Shown: one piece after another, positions 48,075 through 59,619 of the stretch
Position numbering within the stretch: position 1 is the first letter of the stretch
Layout: the number at the start of each line of letters is the position of its first letter
Assembly: GCA_030844895.1 (NCBI GenBank)
Contig: CM061228.1
Span: forward strand, 59,346,033 to 59,410,032
From: Ambrosia x helenae
Lineage: Eukaryota > Streptophyta > Magnoliopsida > Asterales > Asteraceae
Reading direction: 5' to 3'
DNA length: 64,000 nucleotides
Position numbers and translations under genes: made by a program
Notes under the pieces: model-generated
The model's database searches: none
Seen by the model: only the letters and a program-made list of their open reading frames with translations
What the model was told of the DNA's origin: nothing

Positions 48075-48411
48075 CCTGAATTATACCTTGATTCTCCAAA
48101 ATCCCCTGCAGTAAACAACAACAGGTGAATCATCAGGATGCTAGGCTTCTACCTCGTTCCTGACCTCCTCATACGAAACATTATGATCTCTGGAAACTTT
48201 AGGGCCAAGAACAACCCGCGAGTCCCCAAGGTTAGCAACATGTAATTCACCATCAGAGATGGCACCAACTAGACAACATGATCCAACTGACGCAATCTAA
48301 GGTTTAACAGGCAGTTGATGCTTCACTAACTGAAAGAACTTTTCCTCAGTCGCGTTGAACGCCTTCTCTATAACATCTGCAGATATACCTCCTTGTTCCG
48401 TTGCATACTCT
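48075..48411 (-). pseudogene. Captured PP2C protein phosphatase fragment
   Basis: Type 2C phosphatases are metal-dependent Ser/Thr phosphatases. The minus strand reads EQGGISADVIEKAFNATEEKF, then IASVGSCCLVGAISDGELHVANLGDSRVVLG, a typical PP2C core containing the NLGDSR metal-site motif, then VSYEEVRNEVE, HPDDSPVVVY and FWRIK. It resembles plant clade D phosphatases. An intron acceptor TATATTCAG precedes the first codons at 48411 and a donor-like GTAATT follows near 48075, so it was captured as genomic DNA. In-frame stops after LPVKP and before HPDD show decay. Confidence 0.8.
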
Positions 48412-49417
48412 GAATATAAAACCACCATATTTGAATATATAATCATAGATAAAGTTTTTTTTTAATCAAAACAGCTGATTGTGAAATACAACTTTCAAAC
48501 TTAAAAAAAGCTACAAAGAACAACATTCAGATTTCAGAAATATTTCCGGCGGCGATTCAAACAGTCCTCTTATTTTGAGATGTTACTTGATGTTCAAACA
48601 AACAATAATGGAAATATTAAAAATAACTATAGGATTTCATGATTATGCTAAAACAGTCCCCAATTCCTACATCTAAGGCTCCATACCTACTAAATCTATT
48701 CATCAACTAAACATAGAAATAGTACTCATCATATTTCAACGAAATCAATTTAATTTACACCTATAAACATTATAAGGTAATCAAACTTGGTTCTACCAGC
48801 AACTAACAGTTCTATACTCGCATATTTATATATAAAAAAAAGACGGATGAAACCCTAGAAACAACAAAAAGACGGAACGACGTCGTAATAATAATAATAA
48901 TAATAATAAAACAGATCAAATACAGAGAGAAAGAATGAAAAAAGGGAAGGATTTTACCAGAGTGATTACTGATCTTGTTGAGCTTTAGCGGAGAGACGGC
49001 GAGGCGAGAGGTCTCGCATAAAGTGGTGGAGACGGTGGAGGGGTCGAAGAAAACAAGGGAGGGATTTCAGGTGTGAAGATTTGGTTAGAGTGCAGGTTGT
49101 AATTTTAGGGATAACTCATAATTGATAAGCAGATTGTAATTTTAGGGCTAGAGGTCAGAGTGTTAGGTGGGATTTATGGGAGGGAAATAAAAATTCTGAA
49201 ATTTATGTTATGACACCAAAGTATGACACACAATATTTTATATGTCATGTTTTTTTATTTCATGACAGTATATTCTTGACACACAAAAAAGCGTGTCATT
49301 AATTAACCAAAATTTTCAAATCATGACAATTTTTTTATGACACACGCTTTTGAGTATCATAAATGAGCGCGTGTCATAAAATGTGTGTCAAGATAGACCT
49401 TTTTTCTAGTAGTGTTT

Positions 49418-52400
49418 CTCGTCTAAATTCAGGGCACGCAACAACTAAATGCCCACGTTCCCCGCATTTATGACAGGATCTGTATTCTTCAAATCGAGGA
49501 GATTCGGACTTGTTCTCCTTTTTGTTCTTTCTATTGGATGTACTGGCAAATGAGTTTTTGTGTTTCAAATCCTCAAGGCATTTTCTTTGTACATCGACAT
49601 GAGGATCGTCGTTAATCTCATTTCCAGTAGATCTAACAAATTCAGTGACATGCTTCTTCGGACTTTTCTTCTGAGCATGACTTTGAGGATTAACAGTGTT
49701 TTTCTTTTGATTTTTCTTGTTGTATTCCTTTGACTGATTACCCTGGTCCTTTCTACCCTTACCCTTACCCTTCTTCTTATTCCAGGTTTCCTTTTCAATG
49801 GTAATGACAGATTCTTGCCAGATTTTAGCAATTAGACCAGGGGTGGTACATCTGAGAGGGACTTCCTCATCAGCATATACCTTTTCAGACCCTTTAAGTT
49901 TATAAAACACCTTAATCCTTCTGCCATCCTCGGTTTGCACTTTCGGTTCAAGTTCACTCAAGGTTTCAGTAGTAATGATATGGTTTTCAAGAGGAACATT
50001 TTGAGTCTTGACCGGTGCATACCTAGGAGGCTCATCAAGCTCATCATCCGACGAGTCTGTGTCGTACACACTGATATCATCAGCTTTCTCACCAAGATTG
50101 ACAGCTTCAGCAGGTGTTGCAGCCTTAGTAACTTCAGCAGGTTTAGCTGCTTTAGTTGTTTTGGCCGCCTCTGCAGCTTTTGCTGTTGCTGCCACGTCCA
50201 CAAGCTCCTCCTTCGGCAAGACATCAAAATTGTGATTTTCAAATCTCACCGGAGGTGGACACTGAGAATATTTAGGACTGGTGGAAGTGCTTTCTTTCTC
50301 TAAGTGTTCAATGATGTGATCAAGAACATACTTGAAGTTTAGGTAACTTTCAAGTTTCTTCTTGATCTTCTCATAGTCACAATTTACAATGGCCATGTGT
50401 TTCTTCGTGTCTTCTACCTCATTTATATAATTATTTATAGCAATTTGCTTGTTTGCTAGAGTTTTTGACAATTCAGAAACATCCTTTTTATAGTTTTCAA
50501 CTGTACTAAGAAAATTTTACTCCTTTTGCCTTAAGGAATCAATTGACCTTTGTAAAGGACCGACATCAACTTTAAGATTCAGATTCTCTTCAGTTAGTTC
50601 TTTGATTCTGAGTTTTAGCTGATCACACTCAGGAGTATCTTTCTTCAGAGTTTCAATAGTGATTTTGAGTGCCTTTTCATTAGCCCACAAAACATCATTG
50701 CTCTGTTGGCATTGACTTAAGTTAGCTTTGAAGTTCAGAATTTCGTCTGATAGGACATCAATTCTGTACTTCAGCTTGCCACATTCTACACACTCTATCT
50801 TAGAATTGGAGGAAGAACTTACCTTGTTTGACGATTCTGTAATAGCCATCAAAGCATAATGAGCTGCAGTCTTCTTAGCTCCAAAGAATTCGCCAAAGTT
50901 GTTCTCAATGCAGTTAGCATCCACAAGAAACGATCTTTTGCTGATCAGCGCATCTGCTTCAGCTAACAAATCTTCCAAATCTTCCTCCATATCAGAATCA
51001 CACTCGGAGTCACAGTCGGACGCTTCAGCTTCAGGAATAATAACGCCAGACTGACTTGAGCATTCTTCAACTTCAACTAGTGCATCAGAAGTTTGTTGGG
51101 CAAAACATGCTGCACCACCTTGGGGAGCTTCTTCTCCAGTGATTAGATGGTTCAAGTTGAAACCTTCATCAGCTTGAATTACCAGGGCTTGTCCTTGATT
51201 GTTGTTTGCAGGAGGCCTCTGGTTCTGGTTCTGGTTGTTTACTGGGACAAGAGCTCGCTCAGTATTTGGGTTAGGTTGTGTCTGAGCTTACTGCCTCTAA
51301 TTCGATTGCCTCTGTTGTTGTTGAAGGGATTCTGATGCCCTTGTTGCTTCGGTCGGTCACATTCTCTTGCAAAATGTCCTTTGGTGCCACAGTTGTAGCA
51401 CGTGACCTTAGTTTTATCAAACCCAAACTTAGTGTTGTTGTTTATCAGAACATCTCTCCTCCCTGTCCTATCCATATACTCCTTTGCCCTTCTCACCACA
51501 CTTGTGAAGTGCCACTGGATGTCTATCAGATCCATGTCATCTTTATCGATCTGTGCGTAATCCTCTTGTGTGAGATGAGGATTCCCGATCTGTCCTGCAA
51601 CCAATCCACTGTAGGAGTTGACCAGGGTTGACAGTAGAGCCATGTGTTCTTGGGCTAACTCTACCGTCACCTTCTCAAAACCTGCTGTGTTAAGCTGCTC
51701 TGTGACTGGATTGGTCCGATAGCCACCATGACTTGAAGTTGACGCACCTCCATATCCACCATAACCTGTAGATGGGACACCACCAAACCCTGATGAAGAA
51801 GGTCCACCAAAGTTTGAAGTTGCCTGAGATAGTGCTGCAAGATGAGAAAAAGGGTTAACACCAAATTGGTTAGTATTATAATTTAAAGGATACTGGTTTC
51901 CTTGTCCGAAGGGATAGACTGGAGGAGGAACATCAGTTGGGGGACCATAGTTGTCAAAGGCATAAACTGGATCCGGGTTAACCACAAAAGCAGTATGTGG
52001 TTTGGATCCACCCACACTGGCGTCCTGAAGAGGGTTCCCATAGTAGATACTGGGATTTTGAGGAATGAGCGCCTTGTTTGCCCTCGTGATCTCTTCTATC
52101 TCCTTGTTCTCCAGCTCGGTTATGAACTCATTGATGGTGAGTGTCTGATATGCATTGCTTGATTTCAGGATGTCCAACCACTGATGCCAGTGAGGAGGTA
52201 ACGCCTCTGCAAATCTTTCCACAAGGTCTGCAGATGAGTACAAGACCCCGTACTGATACATTTCGGACATCAAGTGGTAGTATCTTGCAGTCATGTCTCT
52301 CAGCGATTCGTTCCCAATAGCATTGAAGTTCTCGAACTCCTTCTTGAGTTGATCCATTTTGACCTTTCGAGTCTTCAGATTTCCCTCGTTTCGCTCAGCA

Positions 52401-53017
52401 AGCGCTAACCAAAGCATCTGTGACGTAGTGCACTGTGCGAATTGATGAAGTATGTCTTTGGGAAGAGTTTGTTTCAATTCTGCCATCGCCTTCTTTTCGT
52501 AGTTGTACTTCTTCCTCTGATCTTCATTCATATCTTCCAGTGAGATCGGAGTATTTGAATTCTCAACCATCGGCCTGCTATAACCTGTCTCAATTGCTGA
52601 CCATTCGAGACCATCGATACCCTCAACGTATGTCTGAAATCTGACCTTCCATTCGTGGTAGTCGGACATGTATTGCAGTTTCGGTGCCCTATTCGAACTA
52701 CCTGTCTCTAAGTCACTTAGGAGAACAGATGACAGATGATTTGTCTGTTGATTTGCAGCAGCTGCGAGTGCCCACGGATTCGTATTCATTGCCTGCTGTT
52801 GAGCCGGTAGCGCCCACGGATTGGTTACGGCAACATTCGCTTGCATTTGCGCTTGTTGCATCCGTTGCGCGTTGCGCTCGGCAGAGAATTGCCAAGGGTT
52901 CATGTGTACGTTTGTTTGATTGTTCATTTGTTGATTATATTGTTTCCTTGGTTGATTCAGATGTCCCCACGGGTTTGCCATATGTTTAAGTTCGTTAAAA
53001 GTACGATACTTAGTCAA
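49418..53017 (-). pseudogene. gag: Copia gag, element 1 (large, two zinc knuckles)
   Basis: A gag longer than in most copia elements, as in Sireviruses. N-terminal part (53017-51239): Asn-Pro-Trp repeats (NPWG, NPWQF, TNPWAL, TNPWALAAA), then the helical gag core (LSDLETGSS, ETYVEGIDGLEW-like region, WLALAERNEGNLKTRKVKMDQLKKEF, FAEALPPHWHQWLD), then a first CCHC knuckle, CYNCGTKGHFAREC. After a shift near 51290 comes a coiled-coil part (51155-50517), then after a stop at 50519 a third part (50471-49418) with a second knuckle, CHKCGERGHLVVAC, next to the CACTA insertion. The start could be the ATG at 53017 or the later one before ANPWG (52981). Confidence 0.85.
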
Positions 53018-53029
53018 ATTTTCAGTTTC

Positions 53030-53360
53030 AGATGGTTTCTGGTGATTAGGGAATGTAATTGTATGTTAAAAGGCGATTACATATTTGTATAGGCAATTAC
53101 AGGTGTAATCACTAGTATTACACGCGATTAGAGTGTAATTGCTAGTGAACAGTTGAGCGATTACTAGTTTATATGCAATTGGGTATCTTCAGGCGATTAG
53201 AAGCTATGCCACATACACCTATAGGCGATTAGCTTCTAATCGTGAATAAGAGCCAAGAATTATGGGCGATTACAGTGTAATCGTGTAAAGCTTGATGTCT
53301 AATCGCCTAGATTGGGCGATTGGAGGGATTAGGTCAGTGTAATCGCCTGATCTGATATGT
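53030..53360. repeat. GCGATTA/TAATCGC motif array (element 1 leader)
   Basis: About eleven copies in 330 bp between PBS and gag, both orientations. A longer shared phrase (GGCGATTAG, AAGCTAT, CCACAT, TATAGGCGATTAG in order) also occurs in the LTR, so blocks, not only single words, are duplicated. Confidence 0.85.
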
Positions 53361-53664
53361 AGCTTCACTTTTGCTCAAAAACTACCATTTTTGCCTCAAA
53401 ATCTTATCCAAAACGATGTGTTTAATCCCCAAATGGTTAGAAAAGTTTCCAAAACAATTTTAGAACAAAACCTAATCAGAAACACATGTTTTCATCCATA
53501 AAAACACACTAAGAATTTGAAAATAAGGGTTTTTTATAAAAAAAAAAAAAAACTCAAGGTTTCAAAGTTCAAACAGGTTTTTGATTAAAAATCACAACTT
53601 TCACAAAAAAACCCACCTGTTTTCACTCGTTTTTGTTATCAAAATGCTCGTGATAAGAGCCTCG

Positions 53665-53676
53665 GCTCTGATACCA
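53665..53676 (-). promoter_or_regulatory. Primer binding site, element 1 (initiator tRNA-Met type)
   Basis: Minus strand TGGTATCAGAGC, complementary to the 3' end of plant initiator tRNA-Met, the usual copia/Sirevirus primer. It lies two bases inside the LTR end (ACA-AG-TGGTATCAG). Confidence 0.9.
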
Positions 53677-53678
53677 CT

Positions 53679-54204
53679 TGTAGGATCGACGAACGGGTCA
53701 ACCGACAATTACGAGGGTTATATTCAAGGTGCGGAATCCCTTGAATATGTTCTAACAACAGAAACAAACACGAAACTAAGATAAACGAGTAATTACTACA
53801 CACATACGGGTCAAAAGATTAACTTTTATATCATTAAAACAGAGCACGAGTGTTACAATGATCAAACCAAGCAATCTCGGACCTGGGGAGGGTGTTTGGA
53901 GAGTGTGTGTGGCCAAGACTGATGATTAGGGTTATGATTGGGCCTATTTATACCTCCCGGATATGTACAGACCCCTAAAGGCGATTAGGAAGCTATACCA
54001 CATGCTGCTATAGGCGATTAGGGCCTAATCGCCTATAACAATCTCCTAATCGCATGAACAGTTGTGGTGGATAGGGTCTAATCGCCTATCACTACTCTTT
54101 AATCGCCTTCAGCTTTAATCACACCCAAAAACGCGTATAAACGTCTCCAAACACCCCGAAATACGTCCAAACAACATATATACTAGGGACATCATGCACT
54201 AACA
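53679..54204 (-). mobile_element. 5' LTR of copia element 1
   Basis: 526 bp. Minus-strand ends TGTTAGTGC and GATCCTACA; TG/CA termini and the adjacent PBS support both limits. It holds seven GCGATTA/TAATCGC words (53975-54115). It shares TAGGATCG and AGGTGCGGAATCCCT with the element A LTR. The matching 3' LTR is missing, lost at the 32.5-kb junction. Confidence 0.8.
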
Positions 54205-54561
54205 AGTCATGAGTAGGATTCTAACCAAGCTAGTGTTTTTCCATCATTTGAATACATTTGCAGTTCAGTTTGTCCGTAGTCCGTTTCACTTTATTTAGTT
54301 AATCTTTATTTTCTTGCATTTAGTTTTATTAGCAAAACCCCCTTCAAACAATAAACTAATTTAATTAGTATTTTAGGATAAGTTTTCGAGTTTATTGTTT
54401 TCCAGTAGAGTCTGGTGGGTTCAATGTCCAGACTTATTTAGCTTTACTAGAATTGATAGGTTCACTTGCCTGTGAGTTTTTTAATTTAGTGAGTCTAGAG
54501 TATTAATAGGTGTCTAGTTTAAAGCTTAATTTAATTCTTTTTATTAAACTACGTTTAGCAC
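54205..54561. other. AT-rich DNA between two copia elements
   Basis: No gene or clear repeat. It separates the element 1 LTR from a copia RNase H fragment that starts abruptly near 54562. Confidence 0.5.
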
Positions 54562-54706
54562 ATCAGGCCTCAACCAACTCGACACAACTACTTTGTGATA
54601 ACCATGAAGCATGTCATATAGCCAATAATCATATTTTCCACGCAAGAACTAAGCACATTTAGATAGATTCCCATTTTGTCAAGTAATTAGTAGAGTTCAA
54701 AGAAAC
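54562..54706 (+). pseudogene. Copia RNase H fragment (left of Tat insertion)
   Basis: Reads CDNHEACHIANN, then FHARTKHI and IDSHFVK and VEFK, the end of copia RNase H, with stops. It continues at 63923 beyond the Ty3 element. The word set differs from elements A and 1, so this is a third copia family. Everything upstream of RNase H is missing. Confidence 0.75.
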
Positions 54707-55294
54707 TGATGACATGGGTAGCCTAAAGCAAAAGGATTAACAAGTATCATAAAACTATGCTTAAAGGGTTGAAACCTACGAAGGTTCAAAGGACGGAGGA
54801 GCACAGATCAAAAGGTGACATGTCTTGTCATCTTTGTCCTCAATCAGCACAAGCAGCTATCGTGTAGTAACTGCACTACTCGGAACGCAGGTCCAAAGCC
54901 ACCATCGGCTTAAAGTGGTTTGTCCTCTTGTCGCACCATGTCTCAAGATTATATCTCAATAATTCTCTATAAAATCAGGATCCATTCTACAGATCTGATC
55001 CATCCCTGATTATTCTCTCTTACACTCAATCTTCTATTCTTTTGGCCTACACACGTGAGAAGAATATCTCCATCACACTAACACATCACTTGAGTTTAGA
55101 ACATCAATTCTGGTCTTGAGTCACTCTCAAACCAGAATTCTAATACTCAAAAACATTATTATCTTGAACCTCCTTCTACGTTTTCCAACGTAGGAGGACA
55201 CCATGACCTGTGTTAGGCAGATTTAAACCCTTGAACCCTTTAACCCTTCCTGTGATTCAGAACTAACGTTAGGCTAGTATTTGTTGTAGCCACA
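54707..55294 (+). repeat. 5' LTR of Tat-like element
   Basis: 588 bp from TGATGACATGGG to GTAGCCACA. TATAAAA at 54968-54974. It matches 63320-63922 over its whole length with small indels, notably around 54945-54965. Confidence 0.92.
54968..54974 (+). promoter_or_regulatory. TATA box of Tat-like element 5' LTR
   Basis: TATAAAA, with TATATAA in the 3' LTR copy (63596-63602). A CT-rich start region follows in both. Confidence 0.7.
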
Positions 55295-55297
55295 AGT

Positions 55298-55314
55298 TGG
55301 CGCCCACTGTGGGG
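55298..55314 (+). promoter_or_regulatory. Primer binding site of Tat-like element
   Basis: TGGCGCCCACTGTGGGG, three bases after the LTR end. TGGCGCC is the common start of Ty3 primer sites in plants; I cannot assign the exact tRNA. Confidence 0.75.
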
Positions 55315-55365
55315 CTGCGCCATTCTCTCTTTGAAAAATCAATCGTGTAGCTCCAACTTTCTAGC

Positions 55366-57110
55366 ATGTCTGACCCTGAGTCTCAAGAAGAGGTGAATCA
55401 GATCTCACCAGGCACAGATCAAGCTTCTCCCAACAGATCTGTGTCATTTTCCACTCTAGGAAGTACCCCTGCTGGTACTCAAACTCCACCAACTCATCCT
55501 GAGTTTACAATCTTCCAAACTCCACCCCCACTCGTTCAGGGGTGATGTCTCCTCTCCCCAACACTGTACAAGTTCCTCAGCGTATGGATCTGACTCCGGA
55601 AGGAGTTGCAAGCAACTTCTTACACCTCAGATTCCTCTTAAACTAGCACGTTATGAAGGAAAGGGAGAAAGGAGTTCGCATTCGACTAGATTACAACGAA
55701 GAGGAATCATCACTCTCTCCTGGACCACGTCCTCTTACTGGTCCGCCTAGTTACCAACCTGCTCCTCGGAACTATGAAGCAGGTCCCAACAACATGTTTC
55801 CTACTTCCTATCAGGCAGCAAGGCATAGTCCAACTGCCTTTCCCCTATTCACTACCCAAGCCACCAACACCGGTGCACCCATTCGGTATGAACTCACTCT
55901 GGATCAACTCCTACAGTCACCCATTGCAAGTATTCCACCACGAGCTGCCACCTCATGGGTACAAGCCATGGCCACCCTACCCATGGCTCGTAGTGCCTCC
56001 ATGAGTGTCCCCATGGTAGCAAACAACGTAGCAACGACTAAGAGCCTTCAAGGCTTTAACCTCATGCCCTACATGATATCCCAAATGATGGCTCACTTTC
56101 CCTGGCAACAACTCATCAGCCAAGCAATTGCTGCTCAACAAGGGAACCCTAATGGGAACAACAACGGCAGTGTGGAACATACACCACATCAGCCGTATAA
56201 ACCTAACAACCTATCTTGTTTCTCTCCCAAGAGATAGCAGACTACGAGTTCCCGAACAAGCTGAAGATGCCAGCTCATATCAGAACCTATGATGGTACAG
56301 ATGATCCTGAAGACCACCTACAGATCTTCTCTGGGGCTGCTCGAATAGAAAAATGGGGCGACCCCGAGTGCTGTCTCATGTTCATGCAAACCCTGGTCGG
56401 ATAAGCTAGAATCTGGTTCAACGATCTACCTATGGGAAGCATTAAATCCTTCAATGACCTTGGTAAGGGATTTCTAGCCAACTCTTCACAACAAAGACGT
56501 TGTGTCAAGGACGCAACGGTCATCTTTCAAATCAAGCAGAAAGATGACAAAAGCCTTAGAAGCTTCATCGAAAGATACAAGAAAGAAGGCCTTACCTATG
56601 TCGGTGCAGATGAAAAGATGAAGGTTGCAGGGTTCATGAACGTCATCAATTCAAAGTACCTAACCAGATATTTACACAAGAGTCTCCCACGAACTCTTGA
56701 AGAAGCCTTAGAAAGGGCTGAAGCCCACATCCGAGGAGAAGAGGTTGTAGACATCAAGGAACAAAGAAAAAGGAGTTCCACCTGGAGAAGTAACAGTCCT
56801 AACAGAAAGAGGGGCAACTATGGAACCTATGAGAAAAGACCCAGGGGGTCTGAATCTCGAAGGTCAAAAGCAGGAACCCTCCAAGCAGAGATAGAAATGT
56901 CAACTTCACCGCCCTCACTAAAACTCCTCAAGAAATTCTGGCAACAGAAGAAGTCAAACACACCTTTCGACCTCCTCGTCCCTTGCCAAAGAGCAAAAGA
57001 AACGAAAACTCCGACTTGTATTGTGAGTTTCATGAGGAAAAGGGACATCACACTAATGACTGTTTCCAACTTAAGAAAAGGATCGAAGAAGCTGTTAAGT
57101 CAGGAGAACT
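55366..57110 (+). pseudogene. gag: Tat-like gag
   Basis: Starts MSDPESQEEVNQISPG and stops after 59 codons (about 55543); the remainder lies in shifted frames. A Pro-rich N-terminal part (55653-56237) precedes a Retrotrans_gag domain (KMPAHIRTYDGTDDPEDHL, WFNDLPMGSIKSFNDL, FIERYKKEGL). The knuckle CEFHEEKGHHTNDC (about 57022-57063) has the C-H-H-C spacing seen in this lineage. A stop at about 56403 and several shifts prevent a full product. Confidence 0.85.
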
Positions 57111-57594
57111 AGCTCACTTGGTGAAAGGTGTCAAGGAAAACATAGCTGGCAACAAAAAGAAAGAAGTTTCCATGGTCTTGTCCGAACAAGGAACACCAAA
57201 CAAGCGTCAGAGGTTGGAAGCTTGGGAGCATCAAGGTGTCTGTTTTCCTCACACTAAAGAAGAAAAACATTTTGATCCCCTTCTCCTTGAAGCCTTCGTT
57301 GGTTCAATCAAAAAAGAAAAAGCTTACATAGACACGGGAGTAGCCACCGAGATCATGTTTGCAAAATACTTTAACCTCCTGAGTCCAGAGGAACGCTCCA
57401 AGCTCCAACCAACTGAAGTCTCTATCAAAGGCATTGCAGACATACCGATCAAGCCCTTAGGAGAAATAACACTCGATGTGAATTTCTCCGATGGGAAAAT
57501 GCAAAGAACCGAACCACTAAATTTCATCGTCTTAGACCTACCATCCAGTTACGATGTTATCATCGGCAGGCCTGGCGTGGTGGTAACAACATGA
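57111..57594 (+). pseudogene. Tat-like aspartic protease
   Basis: The active-site triad appears as YIDTGVATEIMF (usually D-T/S-G-A/S). The flap and second half follow (IPIKPLGEITLDVNF, FIVLDLPSSYDVIIGRPG). The frame is open from 56983 to 57594 together with the gag knuckle, and it would cut the polyprotein. A stop at 57592 separates it from RT. Confidence 0.8.
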
Positions 57595-57759
57595 CCATCT
57601 CGAAAGAGTGCAAAGATCCCCACAAAGGATGGGATCGCAACCCTCAACCTCAATACTAGTGCTTAACGAAAGAGCTTCTCAGCATCAACCCAAAATATGG
57701 ATACGTCAAGACAAACCTCCCCGCATAAACACTTTCAAAGCTTGGAGGGTACGAAACAA

Positions 57760-59190
57760 TGCATGTTTTTGCGTGGCCTAGTGACATGACTGGAGGCGTT
57801 GCCGAACATGAGCTAAAGATTCCTCCAAATGTCAAACTGGTTGTTCAAAGAAACGGAGCCTTGCTCCTGAACGAAGCAAGGTTGCATGCGATTGACAAAC
57901 TAGTTGAAGCAGGAATTTTTGTGAGGTTAAATACCAATCATGGGTTGCAAACCCGTTGATGGTTCGAAAGCCTGATGATTCATGGAGAATGTGCATAGAC
58001 TTCAAGGACCTCAACAAAGCTTGCCCCAAGGATTGTTATCCTTTGCCTGCGGTTGATCTAAAGGTTGATTCGTTGACAGGTTTCCCCTTCAAGTGTTTCC
58101 TGGATGCCTATAAAGGCTATCACCAGATACAAATGAAGGAGGAAGATGAAGAGAAAACTGCTTTTCACACTGACAAGGGTATCTTTTGTTATTGAAAGAT
58201 GCCTTTTGGTTTAAAAAATGCAAGTGCCACTTACCAAAGTTGGTTGACAAGGCATTCGCCAGACAAATTGGCAAGAACATGGAAGCTTACGTAGATGACC
58301 TAGTCATCAAAAGCAAGACGGAGGAACAAATGCTCAAAGACATACAAGAAACATTTAACAACCTCATGGAGATTAATATGAAACTCAACCCTGTAAAATG
58401 TTCGTTTGGTTTCGAAGAAGGAAAGTTCTTGGGACACATCGTAGGGAAGCAAAGCATAAAGGCCAACCCCAACAAGGTTCGAGCCGTCCTAAATATGAAG
58501 TCACCTCAAACCAAGAAAGAAGTGGAGAGCTTGAATGGTAAACTTGCCGCCCTAAAACGCTTCATGTCAAAACTAGCTGAAAGGTCCCTACCCTTCTTCA
58601 AGACTCTGAAAGGCTGCACAGACAAAAAAAAAAAAAAAAAAACTTCAGGTGGTCAGAAGAAGCTGAGGAAGCGTTCAACCAAATGAAACAATATCTGGCT
58701 TCCCTTCCCACCATTACAGCTCCCGAAGCAGGGGAAACGATCTCTGTCTATCTTTCTGTTACTGATGAAGCCCTCAGCGTTATTCTCACCATTGAAAGAG
58801 ATAAAGCTCAGGTACTTGTCTACTTCTTCAGTAAAACTTTAAAGTTGACAGAGGTCAAGTACCCTCCTTTGGAAAAACTGGCCTTGGCCTTAGTACAAAC
58901 AGCCAGAAGGCTTCGAAGGTACTTCCAAGCACACCCTATGCAAGTAGTCACTGACCAACCTATCAAGAGTGTGCTTGAAAGGACTGAAACTTCGGGACGA
59001 TTGACCAAATGGGCCGTCAAACTAGGTGAACACAAAATCACCTACATCCCGAGAAAAGCAATAAAGACACAAATACTTGCTGATTTCATAGCTGAAATTT
59101 CAAAGGTGGAAACTACCAAAGTTAACATTACAACCGACGAACCCCTTGACCCGGAAGCCAGCGTTGAAGGATCAGGGGTTGTCTTGTCCT
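57760..59190 (+). pseudogene. pol: Tat-like reverse transcriptase and RNase H
   Basis: RT motifs in order: HELKIPPNVKLVVQ, KLVEAGIF, MVRKPDDSWRMCIDFKDLNKACP, CFLDAYKGYHQI, MPFGLKNASATYQ, catalytic AYVDDLVIKSK, FLGHIV. Frames change near 57956, 58195 and 58260. An A-run near 58626-58642 codes poly-Lys and is followed by another shift. RNase H (58683-59190): VYLSVTDEALSVIL, VYFFSKTL, YPPLEKLALALV, VVTDQPIKSVL, KWAVKLGEHKI. Confidence 0.88.
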
Positions 59191-59549
59191 AATCAACCCC
59201 GAAGGGTTAAAATTTACATATGCTTTTCGCTTGGAATTTCAGACAACCAACAATGAAGTAGAGTACGAAGCCCTAATAGCAGGATTAAAACTTGCAAAAA
59301 AAGATGGTTGTCCAAAAGCTTCAAGTGTTCATTGATTCAATCCTGGTTTCCAACCAAGTGAATGATAACTACATAGCCAAGGAACCAAACATGAAAAAAT
59401 ACAGAGAAAAGGCGAAGGAAATCATGAACACCTTCCAGTCCTTCAAAATCAAACAAGTCCCAAGATCACACAACAAGAAAGCTGACACTCTTAGCAAGCT
59501 TGCTTCATTGAATTTTGCCCATCTCAATAAGAAGGTGTTGTTGAAGTAA
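59130..59549 (+). pseudogene. Second RNase H-like segment of Tat-like pol
   Basis: EASVEGSGVVL, then NPEGLKFTYAFRLEFQTTNNEVEYEALIAGL, then ADTLSKLAS. This is the extra (archaeal-type) RNase H placed between the normal RNase H and integrase in Tat elements. It is spread over three frames. Confidence 0.75.
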
Positions 59550-59619
59550 TCCAACATCCCTCCATATCTGAACTCGAAGTGCAAGACGTAATCACTGAAA
59601 ATGAACCAAATTAGATGAC

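Larger units (their letters stand above)
45697..49414. mobile_element. CACTA transposon, non-autonomous, 3.7 kb, with captured DNA
   Basis: Ends CACTACTAGAAAAA at 45697 and its complement up to 49414. The inverted repeat extends imperfectly through CTATCTTGAC. The target-site duplication TTT is at 45694-45696 and 49415-49417. Both subterminal regions (45725-45955, 49210-49390) are packed with TGACACGC/GCGTGTCA words, the usual transposase-binding repeats of CACTA elements. No transposase domain is visible. The interior instead carries a decayed PP2C segment with a splice site and other exon-like pieces, so it looks like a gene-capturing derivative. Confidence 0.93.
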
